Below, in pieces: positions 43,935-52,713 of a DNA stretch of 64,000 nucleotides. The stretch is from the NCBI GenBank assembly GCA_965235655.1, contig CBDDYU010000001.1:62001-126000 (forward strand), in the 5' to 3' direction. Below the pieces are notes generated by a model. The model was given only the letters and a program-made list of their open reading frames with translations. It searched no databases and was not told where the DNA came from. Position 1 is the first letter of the stretch; every line of letters begins with the position of its first letter. The translations under genes were made by a program, and so were the position numbers. Origin of the DNA: CBDDYU01 sp965235655 (GTDB taxonomy: Bacteria; Pseudomonadota; Alphaproteobacteria; Pelagibacterales; Pelagibacteraceae).

Positions 43935-44569
43935 TGAAAACTCTCGTCCTTAATGCAAATTCAGATAAAAAAATTAATCACATTATTTTAGGCAGAATTA
44001 ATACCATCTTTCCAAAATTTAAAAAATATTTTGTTGTTAAATTTTTAAAAAATGCTCCTAAATCAATACAAGGAGTTAAAGATGGATTGATAGCTAAATC
44101 TGAAATGATTAAATTTTTTAATAAAAAAGAAAATAAAAAATTTGATAATTATATTTTATGTTGTTTTGATGATATAGCCCTTGAAGAAATTCGATCAATT
44201 GTAAACAAACCTGTTTTTTCTCTTTGTCAATCATCTTTATTTTACTGTCAGCTCGTTGATGGCAAAAGTGCTATTTTAACAATAAATAAAAATTCAGTCC
44301 CAGTTATTAAAAAGTTACTTAAAAAATATAAAGCTTATCATGTGAAAGTAAATTCATTAAATTTAGATATTAGTAATATTTATGATAAAAATTTTTTTAA
44401 TAATTTACAAAATCAAATTTCCCAATTGATAGCTAAATCTAATATTCAAAATGTTATTCTAGGCTCTACAGGACTAACGAAGTATAAAGAGCAACTACAA
44501 AAAAAATTTAATTTAAATTTTATTGATGGGTTAGAGTGTTCGTTGTATCTATCTAGAATTAAGGTATGA
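43934..44569 (+). CDS. Asp/Glu/hydantoin racemase-family protein (candidate allantoin racemase), second Cys missing
   Basis: 211 residues. The pattern is that of hydantoin/allantoin racemases: MKTLVLNANS at the start, DNYILCCFDDIALEEIR (Cys at 76-77, first catalytic position), and NVILGSTGLTKYKEQLQ at the C-terminal site, where the family normally has GCTG or GCAG; here Ser178 replaces the second Cys. Context between two allantoin-ring enzymes suggests it interconverts allantoin enantiomers. The lost Cys makes a racemase mechanism doubtful and leaves open an isomerase or decarboxylase-like role. Overlaps neighbours by 1 and 4 bases. Confidence 0.75.
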   Translation: MKTLVLNANSDKKINHIILGRINTIFPKFKKYFVVKFLKNAPKSIQGVKDGLIAKSEMIKFFNKKENKKFDNYILCCFDDIALEEIRSIVNKPVFSLCQSSLFYCQLVDGKSAILTINKNSVPVIKKLLKKYKAYHVKVNSLNLDISNIYDKNFFNNLQNQISQLIAKSNIQNVILGSTGLTKYKEQLQKKFNLNFIDGLECSLYLSRIKV

Positions 44570-45468
44570 GAAATAATCACAAACGAGATTTAATGGGTTA
44601 TGGTAAAAACCAACCTAAAGTTAAATGGCCAAATAACGCTAAATTAGCACTACAGTTCGTTTTGAATTACGAAGAAGGTGCAGAGAGTTGTGTGTTAAAT
44701 GGAGATACTTACTCAGAAGTTTTAAATTCAGAACTGATTAATCTTACTCCTATAAAAGGAAGACATATGAACATGGAAAGTATCTATGAGTATGGATCAA
44801 GAAGAGGTTTTTGGAGAATTTATGATTTATTTCAAAAAAATAAAATACCTTTTACAGTGTATGCCGTAGCTAATGCACTCCAGCAAAATCCAGATGTTTG
44901 TGATGCATTAAAAAAAGATAGTATTGAAATTGCCTGTCATGGCTTAAAGTGGATCAATTACCAACATGTAGCAAAAAAAATAGAACAAAGACACATGTTG
45001 CAAGCTATTCAGATATTAAAAAACATTTTTGGGAAAAGACCACTCGGTTGGTATACAGGAAGATGTAGTCCCAATACTTTAGATTTGGTCATGCAAGAAA
45101 AAGGATTTCTGTATTCAAGCGATAGTTATGCTGACGATATTCCTTACTGGCATTATCAAGGTAAAAATAAAATTTTAATTATTCCTTATACGTTTGATAA
45201 TAATGATGGAAAATTTGTTACAGAAGAGGGTTTTATTAAATCATCAGATTTTTTTGAGTATCTCAAGGATAGTTTTGATTATTTGTATAAAGAAGGTAGT
45301 ACATTTCCTAAAATGATGTCAGTCGGATTGCATTGTAGAATAATTGGTAGGCCTGGAAGAATAGTGGCATTAGAAAATTTTATTAAATATGTAAAAAAAT
45401 TTAAAGATATATGGATTTGTAAACGTATCGATATTGCCAAACATTGGATTAAACATTATTCATCTTAA
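44566..45468 (+). CDS. puuE: PuuE-type allantoinase (polysaccharide deacetylase family)
   Basis: Hydrolyses (S)-allantoin to allantoate without the di-zinc amidohydrolase fold. The 300-residue NodB-like protein has RDLMGYG, WPNNAKLALQFVLNYEEGAE, RHMNMESIYEYGSRRGFWRIY, ACHGLKW, KRPLGWYTGRCSPNT and SVGLHCRIIGRPGR, exactly the PuuE pattern. It overlaps the racemase-like gene by 4 bases (ATGA) and is followed directly by allantoicase (TAAATG). Assignment is strong from sequence and context. Confidence 0.93.
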   Translation: MRNNHKRDLMGYGKNQPKVKWPNNAKLALQFVLNYEEGAESCVLNGDTYSEVLNSELINLTPIKGRHMNMESIYEYGSRRGFWRIYDLFQKNKIPFTVYAVANALQQNPDVCDALKKDSIEIACHGLKWINYQHVAKKIEQRHMLQAIQILKNIFGKRPLGWYTGRCSPNTLDLVMQEKGFLYSSDSYADDIPYWHYQGKNKILIIPYTFDNNDGKFVTEEGFIKSSDFFEYLKDSFDYLYKEGSTFPKMMSVGLHCRIIGRPGRIVALENFIKYVKKFKDIWICKRIDIAKHWIKHYSS

Positions 45469-46455
45469 ATGAAAAAAGAAAAAATTATATTTAAAAATAA
45501 TATTATAGATTTAGCTCAACCACGACTTGGTTCAAAAATTGTTTATTGCACAGATGATTTTTTTGCAAAAGCCTCTAGAATTATCAGTCCTAATCCTCCA
45601 GTTTTTATTCCCAATAAATTTGATCAAAACGGAAAATGGATGGATGGATGGGAAAGTAGAAGAAAAAGAACAAAAGGAAATGATTATTTAGTTTTAAAAC
45701 TTGGTAGGGCAGGTAAAATTAGAAAAGTGTTAGTGGATACATCGCATTTCTCAGGTAATCAACCTGACAAAATTTCGATCCTAGCTACAAACGATGTAAA
45801 TTTTAAACAAGCTCGTTGGATTAATTTGGTAAATCCAATAAAAGTAAAACCTAATGCAAAGCATTATTATACAATTAAAAGTAATCAAACATTTAAATTT
45901 ATTAAATTAAATATTTTTCCAGACGGAGGAGTAGCTAGGCTTAAAGTATTTGGAGAAATAGATACGCAGCTATTAAACATTAATAAAAAGAAAATAATAA
46001 ATTTAGCTTCTCTAGAAAATGGCGCTTCTATTTTTGCCTGTAATAATGAGCATTTTGGCCAATCAGAAAATATTTTAGCCAAAGGTAAAGCAAAAAATAT
46101 GGGAGATGGGTGGGAAACAAGAAGAAGAAGAGGAGCAGAAGGCCATGATTGGATAATTATAAAATGCTTACAAGGATCAGTGAAACAATTTGAGATATCA
46201 ACTCATCATTTTAAAGGAAATTATCCCAATCAATTTTCTTTAGAGGGAATTCATTGTAAGGTAAGTTCAAAAAAAATATCTAAAATATTATTGAATCCAA
46301 AAAATTGGAGTAATTTAATTTCGAAGAGTTATCTAAAAGCTCATCAAGTGCACAAGTTTGTATTGAAAAAAAAATTAATCATTAATTATTTAAAATTAAA
46401 TATCTATCCTGATGGAGGCGTTTCTAGAATTAAGGTGCTAGGTACACATCAATAA
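45469..46455 (+). CDS. alc: allantoicase (allantoate amidinohydrolase)
   Basis: Splits allantoate into urea and ureidoglycolate. 328 residues with the two internal beta-sandwich repeats typical of the family: repeat 1 carries DLAQPRLGSKIVYCTDDFFA, GKWMDGWESRRKR and VDTSHFSGNQP; repeat 2 carries NLASLENGASIFACNNEHFG, MGDGWETRRRRG-EGHDW and STHHFKGNYPN, both ending IFPDGGVARLKVFG / IYPDGGVSRIKVLG. Intact; one-base overlap with ureidoglycolate lyase. Confidence 0.95.
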   Translation: MKKEKIIFKNNIIDLAQPRLGSKIVYCTDDFFAKASRIISPNPPVFIPNKFDQNGKWMDGWESRRKRTKGNDYLVLKLGRAGKIRKVLVDTSHFSGNQPDKISILATNDVNFKQARWINLVNPIKVKPNAKHYYTIKSNQTFKFIKLNIFPDGGVARLKVFGEIDTQLLNINKKKIINLASLENGASIFACNNEHFGQSENILAKGKAKNMGDGWETRRRRGAEGHDWIIIKCLQGSVKQFEISTHHFKGNYPNQFSLEGIHCKVSSKKISKILLNPKNWSNLISKSYLKAHQVHKFVLKKKLIINYLKLNIYPDGGVSRIKVLGTHQ

Positions 46456-46940
46456 TGCTTATTAAGCCAGTTTTAATCAATAGCAAGAATTTCAAACCTT
46501 TTGGAACCATAATTTCCACTAAGAATAAAAAGAGCAAGGTAATCAATAGTGGATTTGCAATTAAATATCAAAATATAATTAATCTAAATTTATTTTCTAC
46601 CAAAGGATCTCCCATAGTTAATATTTTTAAAGCCAAACCAAGATCTTTCCCTTTGTTAATTGATAAACTTGAAATGCACCCTCTTAGTAGCCAAGCATTT
46701 ATTCCATTGGAAAGAGAGTCTTTTATATGCTGCGTTGGATCTGGCAGAGATAAACCAACGATAAAAAGTATTAAAGCTTTTCTTGTACCTAAAGATCATG
46801 GAATTATTTACAATAAAAAAACATGGCACTTTCCTTTGATCTCAGTAAAAAAAATGAATTTTTTAGTCTTTGACAGAATAGGCAAAGGAAAGAATTTAGT
46901 TGAATATTTTTTTGATCAAAAAATTCAATTAAAAAAATAA
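46455..46940 (+). CDS. allA: ureidoglycolate lyase
   Basis: Converts ureidoglycolate to glyoxylate and urea. 161 residues with FKPFGTII near the start, FPLLIDKLEMHPLSSQAFIPL, IKAFLVPKDHGIIYNKKTWHFPL and NFLVFDRIGKGKN, the cupin-like AllA blocks. It overlaps ureD by one base, joining the purine-degradation and urease parts of the operon. The glyoxylate made can enter the glyoxylate cycle, whose aceA is at 16.6 kb. Confidence 0.9.
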   Translation: MLIKPVLINSKNFKPFGTIISTKNKKSKVINSGFAIKYQNIINLNLFSTKGSPIVNIFKAKPRSFPLLIDKLEMHPLSSQAFIPLERESFICCVGSGRDKPTIKSIKAFLVPKDHGIIYNKKTWHFPLISVKKMNFLVFDRIGKGKNLVEYFFDQKIQLKK

Positions 46941-47740
46941 TGAAAGGTGTTATTAATCTTGATATTAGTAGCGCAACACCAAGAATTAATAAAATATTTC
47001 AATCAAGTTTATCAAGAGTATTTTTTCCATCAGATCAGGACGCTAAAGTCTTAAATTGTATTTATATAAATCAGGCAGGGGGAATTCATGAAGAGGATAC
47101 ATTTACAAATAATATTAACATAAGTAATAATGCACATGTTAAATTCACCTCACAAGCGGCAGAGAAAGTTTATTTTTCACATAAAAAATCATCAATAATT
47201 GACAATAATTTTTTTATAAAAGAAAAAAGTCACTTTAGTTATTTACCGCAAGAATTAATTTTTTTTAATCAGTCTAAATTAAAAAAAAAAAACACGATTT
47301 ACCTAGATGAAGAATCTTCCTTATTACTTGCTGAACAATTTGTTATGGGTAGAGAGTTTTTTAATGAAAAAATAAATAATATTTATTTTGAAGATATAAC
47401 AAAAATTATTGTTAATAAAAAAATATTATATTCCGATCAAAGTTTAATCAACGATATAAAAAAATTTACAAAATTTAATATATTTTTGAAACGTACACAA
47501 AGTTTTGCCAATCTTTTATTTTTTAAAAAAAATATAAAAAATTTAGACTTAAATATGAACAAATTCTTTCCTGAGAAAGATTTTTCTGGTTATAGCTACC
47601 CTACAAACTCATTACTGGTATGCAAGTTTGTGGATAATAATACACTTAAACTTAAACTAAAATTATATAAATTAATTAATTATTTAGGATCCAAGGTTGT
47701 AAAAAAAAGAGACTATTTGCACAAAAATATGTATTTTTGA
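46940..47740 (+). CDS. ureD: urease accessory protein UreD
   Basis: Chaperone of the UreDFG complex that loads nickel into apo-urease. 266 residues; recognisable are YINQAGGIHEEDTF (the GG..GDxxxx block), HVKFTSQAAEKVYFS (TTQAAxKxY) and SYLPQELIFFNQSKL (LPQExIxF). UreD is poorly conserved but these positions fit. Its ATG shares the last base of the allA stop, and ureA follows after 3 bases. Confidence 0.9.
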   Translation: MKGVINLDISSATPRINKIFQSSLSRVFFPSDQDAKVLNCIYINQAGGIHEEDTFTNNINISNNAHVKFTSQAAEKVYFSHKKSSIIDNNFFIKEKSHFSYLPQELIFFNQSKLKKKNTIYLDEESSLLLAEQFVMGREFFNEKINNIYFEDITKIIVNKKILYSDQSLINDIKKFTKFNIFLKRTQSFANLLFFKKNIKNLDLNMNKFFPEKDFSGYSYPTNSLLVCKFVDNNTLKLKLKLYKLINYLGSKVVKKRDYLHKNMYF

Positions 47741-47743
47741 TTT

Positions 47744-48046
47744 ATGAAATTAACTAATAGAGAAAAAGATAAATTGTTAATTAGTCTAGCTGCTATGGTG
47801 GCTCAGAATAGGAAAAAAAAGAAGATTAAGCTTAACTATCCTGAGTGTGTAGCGATTATATCAGATTATGTTGTTGAGGGAGCAAGACAAGGAAAAACAG
47901 TTGCTCAACTTATGTCGGAAGGAACTAATATTATCAAAAAAAGTGAAGTGATGGACGGTGTGGATGCAATGATCCAAGAAGTGCAAGTGGAAGCTACATT
48001 TCCAGATGGAACTAAATTAGTAACAATTCATAAGCCTATAAGATAA
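47744..48046 (+). CDS. ureA: urease gamma subunit
   Basis: 100 residues. KLTNREKDKLLISLAAMVAQNRKKKKIKLNYPECVAIISDYVVEGARQGK and FPDGTKLVTIHKPI match the separate bacterial UreA, the gamma subunit of the UreABC trimer. Separate ureA and ureB genes show the proteobacterial layout rather than the fused Helicobacter form. Confidence 0.96.
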   Translation: MKLTNREKDKLLISLAAMVAQNRKKKKIKLNYPECVAIISDYVVEGARQGKTVAQLMSEGTNIIKKSEVMDGVDAMIQEVQVEATFPDGTKLVTIHKPIR

Positions 48047-48049
48047 TTT

Positions 48050-48361
48050 ATGAAACCTGGTGAATTTATTTTACGAAAAGAAGATATTGAATTAAATAAA
48101 AAAGGAGTAAAAATTATACTTCGAGTAAAAAATTCTGGAGATAGACCTATTCAGGTTGGAAGTCATTATCATTTTAATGAAACCAATGATTATTTATTAT
48201 TTGATAGAAAAAAAAGCATAGGTTTTAGATTAAATATACCTGCAGGTAGTTCAGTACGATTTGAACCTGGCCAAGAAAAAGATGTAGAATTAACTTCCTA
48301 CCTAGGAAAAAAAATAGTTTTTGGTTTTAATAAAAAAATTAACGGAAAATTTAAAAAATGA
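48050..48361 (+). CDS. ureB: urease beta subunit
   Basis: 103 residues: MKPGEFILRKEDIELNKK, VKNSGDRPIQVGSHYHFNETN (the conserved GDRPIQVGSHYHF), RLNIPAGSSVRFEPGQEKDVELTSYLG, GFN. It lies 3 bases after ureA and overlaps ureC by 4 bases (ATGA). Confidence 0.96.
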   Translation: MKPGEFILRKEDIELNKKGVKIILRVKNSGDRPIQVGSHYHFNETNDYLLFDRKKSIGFRLNIPAGSSVRFEPGQEKDVELTSYLGKKIVFGFNKKINGKFKK

Positions 48362-50061
48362 AAATTAGTCGAAAAGCTTATGCCGAAATGTTTGGACCAA
48401 CAACTGGCGACAAAATTAGACTGGCCGATACTGATTTAATTATTGAAATTGAAAAAGATTATACAAATTATGGAGATGAAGTTAAGTTTGGTGGAGGAAA
48501 AGTTATTCGAGATGGAATGGGGCAGAGTCAAGTTGCAAGATCAGAAGGTGCCGTAGATACAGTTATAACTAATTGTATTATTCTTGATTATGATAAAATT
48601 ATTAAAGCAGATATAGGAATTAAATCAGGAAAAATATTTGCTATAGGAAAAGCTGGAAATCCAGATATTCAAGATAATGTAAATATTATTATAGGACCTG
48701 GAACAGAAGTAATTGCTGGTGAAAAAAAAATCATTACAGCTGGAGGTGTTGACTCTCATATACATTTTATATGTCCTCAACAAATTGAAGAAGCGCTGCA
48801 TTCTGGAATTACTACTATGATAGGCGGTGGAACAGGTCCAGCTACAGGAACTAACGCTACTACCTGCACGCCGGGTCCTTGGCACATGGAACAAATGCTT
48901 CAGTCAGCAGAAAACTTTCCAATGAATCTTGGTTTTTTAGGAAAAGGAAATGCATCCAAAAGTAAACCACTCCAAGAGCAAATTGCAGCGGGAGCATGCG
49001 GATTAAAATTACATGAAGATTGGGGAACAACACCGTCTGCAATCGATACTTGCCTTAAAATTGCTGATAAATACGATATTCAGGTAGCAATACATACGGA
49101 TACTCTTAATGAATCTGGGTTTGTTGAAAATACAATAAAAGCTATTGGTGATAGAGTAATTCACGCTTACCATACCGAAGGAGCAGGTGGAGGGCACGCC
49201 CCTGATATAATTAAAGTTTGTGGTTTTAAAAATATTTTACCTTCTTCTACTAACCCGACAAGACCTTATACCATCAATACTATTGATGAGCATTTAGATA
49301 TGTTGATGGTTTGTCACCATTTAGATCCAAAAATTCCTGAGGATTTAGCTTTTGCAGAAAGTAGAATAAGAAAAGAAACCATCGCTGCCGAAGATATACT
49401 TCACGACATGGGCGCCTTTTCTATGATCGCTTCAGATTCCCAAGCTATGGGAAGAGTCGGAGAGGTAATTATTAGAACTTGGCAAACTGCAGCTAAAATG
49501 AAAATCCAATTTGGAAAACATAAAGAGGAAACTGCAGATAATGATAACTTTCGTGTTAAAAGGTTTATAGCAAAATATACTATCAATCCTGCTATTAGTC
49601 ATGGCATTGATACTTATGTTGGATCTATTCATAAAAATAAAATTGCCGATCTATGTATATGGTCTCCTGATTTTTTTGGGGTTAAGCCAGATATTATTAT
49701 AAAGGGTGGATCAATTGTGGCTAGCATCATGGGTGATCCTAATGCCTCTATACCTACGCCTGAACCAAATATGTATAGACCCATGTTTGGTTCGTTTGGA
49801 AGTTCACCCAATAGTAATTCTTTTTTATTTGTCAGTGAATTGTCATTAGAAAGTAATATTGAAAAAAAATTTAAACTAAAGAAAACTTGTCTTCCTGTAA
49901 AAAATATTCGCTCGTTAACTAAAAAAAATATGATTTTAAATAATTATTTGCCAAAAATAGAAGTAAATCCTGAAACTTATGAGGTAAGAGCAGACGGTAA
50001 AATTCTTACTTGTCAGCCAGCAAAAGAATTGCCAATGACACAGAGATATTTTTTATACTAA
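48358..50061 (+). CDS. ureC: urease alpha (catalytic) subunit
   Basis: 567 residues, normal length. Hydrolyses urea to ammonia and carbamate at a di-nickel centre. The carbamylated lysine is at residue 217 in GLKLHEDWG, nickel His pairs occur in DSHIHFICPQQ and VAIHTDTLNE, HAYHTEGAGGGHAPD carries further ligands, the mobile flap is MVCHHLD, and SDSQAMGRVGE with its Asp is present. All active-site residues appear intact. Urea would come from allantoicase and ureidoglycolate lyase in the same operon as well as from outside. Confidence 0.97.
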   Translation: MKISRKAYAEMFGPTTGDKIRLADTDLIIEIEKDYTNYGDEVKFGGGKVIRDGMGQSQVARSEGAVDTVITNCIILDYDKIIKADIGIKSGKIFAIGKAGNPDIQDNVNIIIGPGTEVIAGEKKIITAGGVDSHIHFICPQQIEEALHSGITTMIGGGTGPATGTNATTCTPGPWHMEQMLQSAENFPMNLGFLGKGNASKSKPLQEQIAAGACGLKLHEDWGTTPSAIDTCLKIADKYDIQVAIHTDTLNESGFVENTIKAIGDRVIHAYHTEGAGGGHAPDIIKVCGFKNILPSSTNPTRPYTINTIDEHLDMLMVCHHLDPKIPEDLAFAESRIRKETIAAEDILHDMGAFSMIASDSQAMGRVGEVIIRTWQTAAKMKIQFGKHKEETADNDNFRVKRFIAKYTINPAISHGIDTYVGSIHKNKIADLCIWSPDFFGVKPDIIIKGGSIVASIMGDPNASIPTPEPNMYRPMFGSFGSSPNSNSFLFVSELSLESNIEKKFKLKKTCLPVKNIRSLTKKNMILNNYLPKIEVNPETYEVRADGKILTCQPAKELPMTQRYFLY

Positions 50062-50064
50062 AAA

Positions 50065-50496
50065 ATGTTTCATGTTCATTCTTATATTAAAGAAAATTTT
50101 TCTCTAAAGGTTATTGATCGTATTAGTTTAGCATACCAGGACAGGTACATAAGAAAAAAAATATTATTCTCAAAAAAAAATAAAATTCTAGTTAATTTTA
50201 GTACAGCAGTTTATTTACCTCACAATTCTTTTTTGGTAACAGAAAAAAAACAAGCTATTCAAATTATAGCTAAGAAAGAAAAAATAATACACATTGATAT
50301 ATCCAATCCAGTTAAGCGTTGTGAGGTAGCTTGGCACATTGGCAATAGACATCTAGCAGCACAAATTAATAAAAGTGCTATCTGTATTTTATACGATCCA
50401 GTTATTTGGAAAATGTTGGTTAAATTGGGTTATAAAGTTAAAAAAGAAAGTAAGATCTTTCAACCTTTGGCAGGAGCTTATGATCACCGGCACTAA
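50065..50496 (+). CDS. ureE: urease accessory protein UreE
   Basis: Nickel metallochaperone, 143 residues. The C-terminal domain has RCEVAWHIGNRHLAAQI, the conserved HxxNRH nickel-binding block, and the protein ends YDHRH, a short His tail rather than the long one of Klebsiella. It overlaps ureF by 17 bases. ATG 50065 lies 3 bases after ureC. Confidence 0.92.
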   Translation: MFHVHSYIKENFSLKVIDRISLAYQDRYIRKKILFSKKNKILVNFSTAVYLPHNSFLVTEKKQAIQIIAKKEKIIHIDISNPVKRCEVAWHIGNRHLAAQINKSAICILYDPVIWKMLVKLGYKVKKESKIFQPLAGAYDHRH

Positions 50497-51163
50497 AAAA
50501 CACTCAAGTTTTTACTCTCTTAACACCTCTAATTCTACTTATCCTACTGGCAGTTTTGTTTTTAGTCATGGTCTGGAATATTTAATTGAGCAGCATATTA
50601 TCACTAATCAAAAAGATTTAGAAAATTACATTGATTACTTGTTTTTTTATAGTCATTACAAGCAAGATATTATTTTTTTTAATCAAATATTTAAATCTAA
50701 TAAAATTAATAAGATAAAAATTTTACAATTAATTGATTTGTATATGTCCTTTAATTGCTCGGAGGAACTAGCAACAGAAAGTTTAAATACTGGAGAATCT
50801 TTTTTTAGAATTACTAATAAAATCTATAATGTAAAAAATATTACTTCTTTTTTAAAATCTATTCCTAAACCATATTGTATTGTTTATTCTTTATTTTCCA
50901 AAATATTAAAAGAAAAGCATGCGGAAAGTCTTCGCAGTTTTATTTACACTGTGCTAAATAATTTAGTTTCTAATTATGTTAAAGTTAAACCAGCTGGACA
51001 AGAAGAGGGACAAATTATTCTTAAAAAAATGTTTTTAAAGTATGAAAAAAAAATATCTATTTTACAAAAATGGAATTTAAAAAATTTATCGACATTGAGT
51101 TTGTATTCAGATATAGCAAGCTTTAAGCATGAAAGAATGTATACAAGAATATATCAATCATGA
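50480..51163 (+). CDS. ureF: urease accessory protein UreF
   Basis: GTPase-activation partner of UreG in the UreDFG complex. From ATG 50480 (CAGGAG 6 bases upstream, inside ureE) it has 227 residues, the standard length; a longer in-frame extension to 50375 lies in ureE and is not UreF-like. Blocks: NSTYPTGSFVFSHGLEYLIE and GEESFFRITNK-like text, then KPAGQEEGQIILKKM near the C-terminus. Ends overlapping ureG by 4 bases. Confidence 0.9.
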   Translation: MITGTKKHSSFYSLNTSNSTYPTGSFVFSHGLEYLIEQHIITNQKDLENYIDYLFFYSHYKQDIIFFNQIFKSNKINKIKILQLIDLYMSFNCSEELATESLNTGESFFRITNKIYNVKNITSFLKSIPKPYCIVYSLFSKILKEKHAESLRSFIYTVLNNLVSNYVKVKPAGQEEGQIILKKMFLKYEKKISILQKWNLKNLSTLSLYSDIASFKHERMYTRIYQS

Positions 51164-51771
51164 AAAATAATCCTTTACGAGTTGGAATTGGTGGTCCCGT
51201 AGGTTCTGGTAAAACTGCTTTGCTAGATTGTTTGTGTAAAAAAATGAGAGATCGATTTGATATCGCTGTCATTACAAATGATATTTACACTAAAGAAGAT
51301 GCTAATTTTTTAATTAAGTCTGGAGCTTTGCCCAAGGAAAGAATTCTTGGTGTTGAAACAGGAGGATGTCCTCATACTGCTGTCCGAGAAGATGCTTCTA
51401 TTAATTTAATTGCTGTGGAAAAAATGTGTAATAAATTTAAAAATCTTGATATTATTTTTGTCGAGTCTGGTGGTGACAATCTAGCTGCTACTTTTAGTCC
51501 AGAATTGGCAGACATCATGATTTATGTAATAGATGTTGCCGAGGGAGAAAAAATACCTAGAAAAGGGGGTCCAGGAATTACAAAGTCTGACTTGCTAGTT
51601 ATAAATAAGATTGATCTTGCCAAGTATGTAGGCGCTAGTCTTAAAGTGATGGATCAAGATACCAAGAGAATGAGAAAAAAATTACCTTATGTTTTTACAA
51701 ATTTAAAAAAAGGAACTAATCTTACAAAAGTGATAGATTTTTTAATCAAAAAAGGAGGCTTAAATGACTAA
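51160..51771 (+). CDS. ureG: urease accessory GTPase UreG
   Basis: 203 residues. P-loop GIGGPVGSGKTALLDCL, NDIYTKEDANFL, ETGGCPHTAVREDAS (nickel-binding CPH), FVESGGDNLAATFSPELAD and VINKIDLA are all present. It powers nickel insertion into UreC. Its last 8 bases overlap the start of a small His-rich gene, whose ribosome site AAAGGAGG lies inside ureG. Confidence 0.96.
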   Translation: MKNNPLRVGIGGPVGSGKTALLDCLCKKMRDRFDIAVITNDIYTKEDANFLIKSGALPKERILGVETGGCPHTAVREDASINLIAVEKMCNKFKNLDIIFVESGGDNLAATFSPELADIMIYVIDVAEGEKIPRKGGPGITKSDLLVINKIDLAKYVGASLKVMDQDTKRMRKKLPYVFTNLKKGTNLTKVIDFLIKKGGLND

Positions 51772-51940
51772 ACTAGTATCTACATTGTTTATTACCTTGA
51801 TAGGTATGCAAAATGACGTGTTAGCTCACCCAGGACATGCAGGGGATCATTTTCATGATTTTCCAAGTGCATTTGTAGTCGTTTTGGGTAGTTTAATTAT
51901 TTTATACGCAGTTTATTTTGCATTAAAAAAAAATAAATAA
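51764..51940 (+). CDS. small His-rich membrane protein coupled to ureG
   Basis: 58 residues from ATG 51764, preceded by AAAGGAGG 5 bases upstream. It has a signal-peptide-like start (VSTLFITLIGMQNDVLA), then AHPGHAGDHFHDFPS with four His in 13 residues, one hydrophobic helix (FVVVLGSLIILYAVYFAL) and a lysine tail. The AHPGH motif after a signal peptide resembles the mature start of HupE/UreJ nickel permeases, but the rest of that family is absent. By position it should be the operon's last gene and could hand nickel to urease. Function inferred only. Confidence 0.65.
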   Translation: MTKLVSTLFITLIGMQNDVLAHPGHAGDHFHDFPSAFVVVLGSLIILYAVYFALKKNK

Positions 51941-51943
51941 ATT

Positions 51944-52669
51944 TTATAAATCTTGGAAAAGTTGACCCCAGCCTGTGATGGCTTTTGTATCTTCGTTGCA
52001 CATTTTTAGGCATTTCCAAGCAGTGATATTAACTGTGTCGTAGATAGGGATGTTTAGTTCTTTCTCTAACTCCTCAACTACTTCGCCACCTCTAAAGTTG
52101 GTGCAAAATATTGTAATGGCTTCTGGTTTTGCCTTTGCAACTTCTCTCACCATATTTTTAATAGTCTCTGGTTCATAATCTGAAAAAGAAAAGTTACCTT
52201 TGTCACCAAGATGTTTTTCAGCAATACAATTAAAACCTTCATTTTTAAAGTTATGAATAATTTTTTCTTGAATATCGTCAAGGTATGGAGTGACAAGACC
52301 AAAGTTTTTAATTTTTTTTAAGGTAAAAATTTCCGCTAATGTAAGTACAGAGGTAGTTGTTTCTATATTTGTTGCCTCTTTAATTTCTGTACATAACTTT
52401 CGATCTGCGTCAAATCCTAACCAACCTGCCGATGTTCCGTTCCAGGCAATTGAGTTAACTTTGGCATCTGCTAATAGTTTTGCTGCATTTACGATTTTCG
52501 TATTATCAAATTGATTTAATGCATTTGGATTAGAAGAGATTTCTGTAACTGTAAACCGACTATAATGAGCGGTAACATGAGGAATTTGGTTTAAAATTCT
52601 TGAGGTAATTGGTTCTAAAATAGTATTAGAAGATGGTGTTAGCATTCCAATAAATTTTCTTTTTGACAT
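51944..52669 (-). CDS. arylmalonate decarboxylase/maleate isomerase-family protein
   Basis: 241 residues of the Asp/Glu racemase superfamily. The start FIGMLTPSSNTILEP is typical of maleate cis-trans isomerase/AMDase. The first catalytic position reads WNGTSAGW (no Cys, about residue 77-79), the second is IFCTNFRGG with Cys189. A single Cys at the second site is the arrangement of arylmalonate decarboxylase rather than of racemases or maleate isomerase. It lies next to a TRAP transporter, cyclase-family hydrolase and amidase. Convergent with the urease operon, 3 bases from its last stop. Confidence 0.78.
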   Translation of the reverse strand: MSKRKFIGMLTPSSNTILEPITSRILNQIPHVTAHYSRFTVTEISSNPNALNQFDNTKIVNAAKLLADAKVNSIAWNGTSAGWLGFDADRKLCTEIKEATNIETTTSVLTLAEIFTLKKIKNFGLVTPYLDDIQEKIIHNFKNEGFNCIAEKHLGDKGNFSFSDYEPETIKNMVREVAKAKPEAITIFCTNFRGGEVVEELEKELNIPIYDTVNITAWKCLKMCNEDTKAITGWGQLFQDL

Positions 52670-52713
52670 AATTTTATCTCCTTAAGTTATATTTAATTTT
52701 TTAAAAGCATCTT

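Noticed and set aside
50375..50479. Longer UreF start inside ureE
   Set aside because: The extension reads as a frame-shifted ureE; the AGGAG site and family alignment favour ATG 50480.
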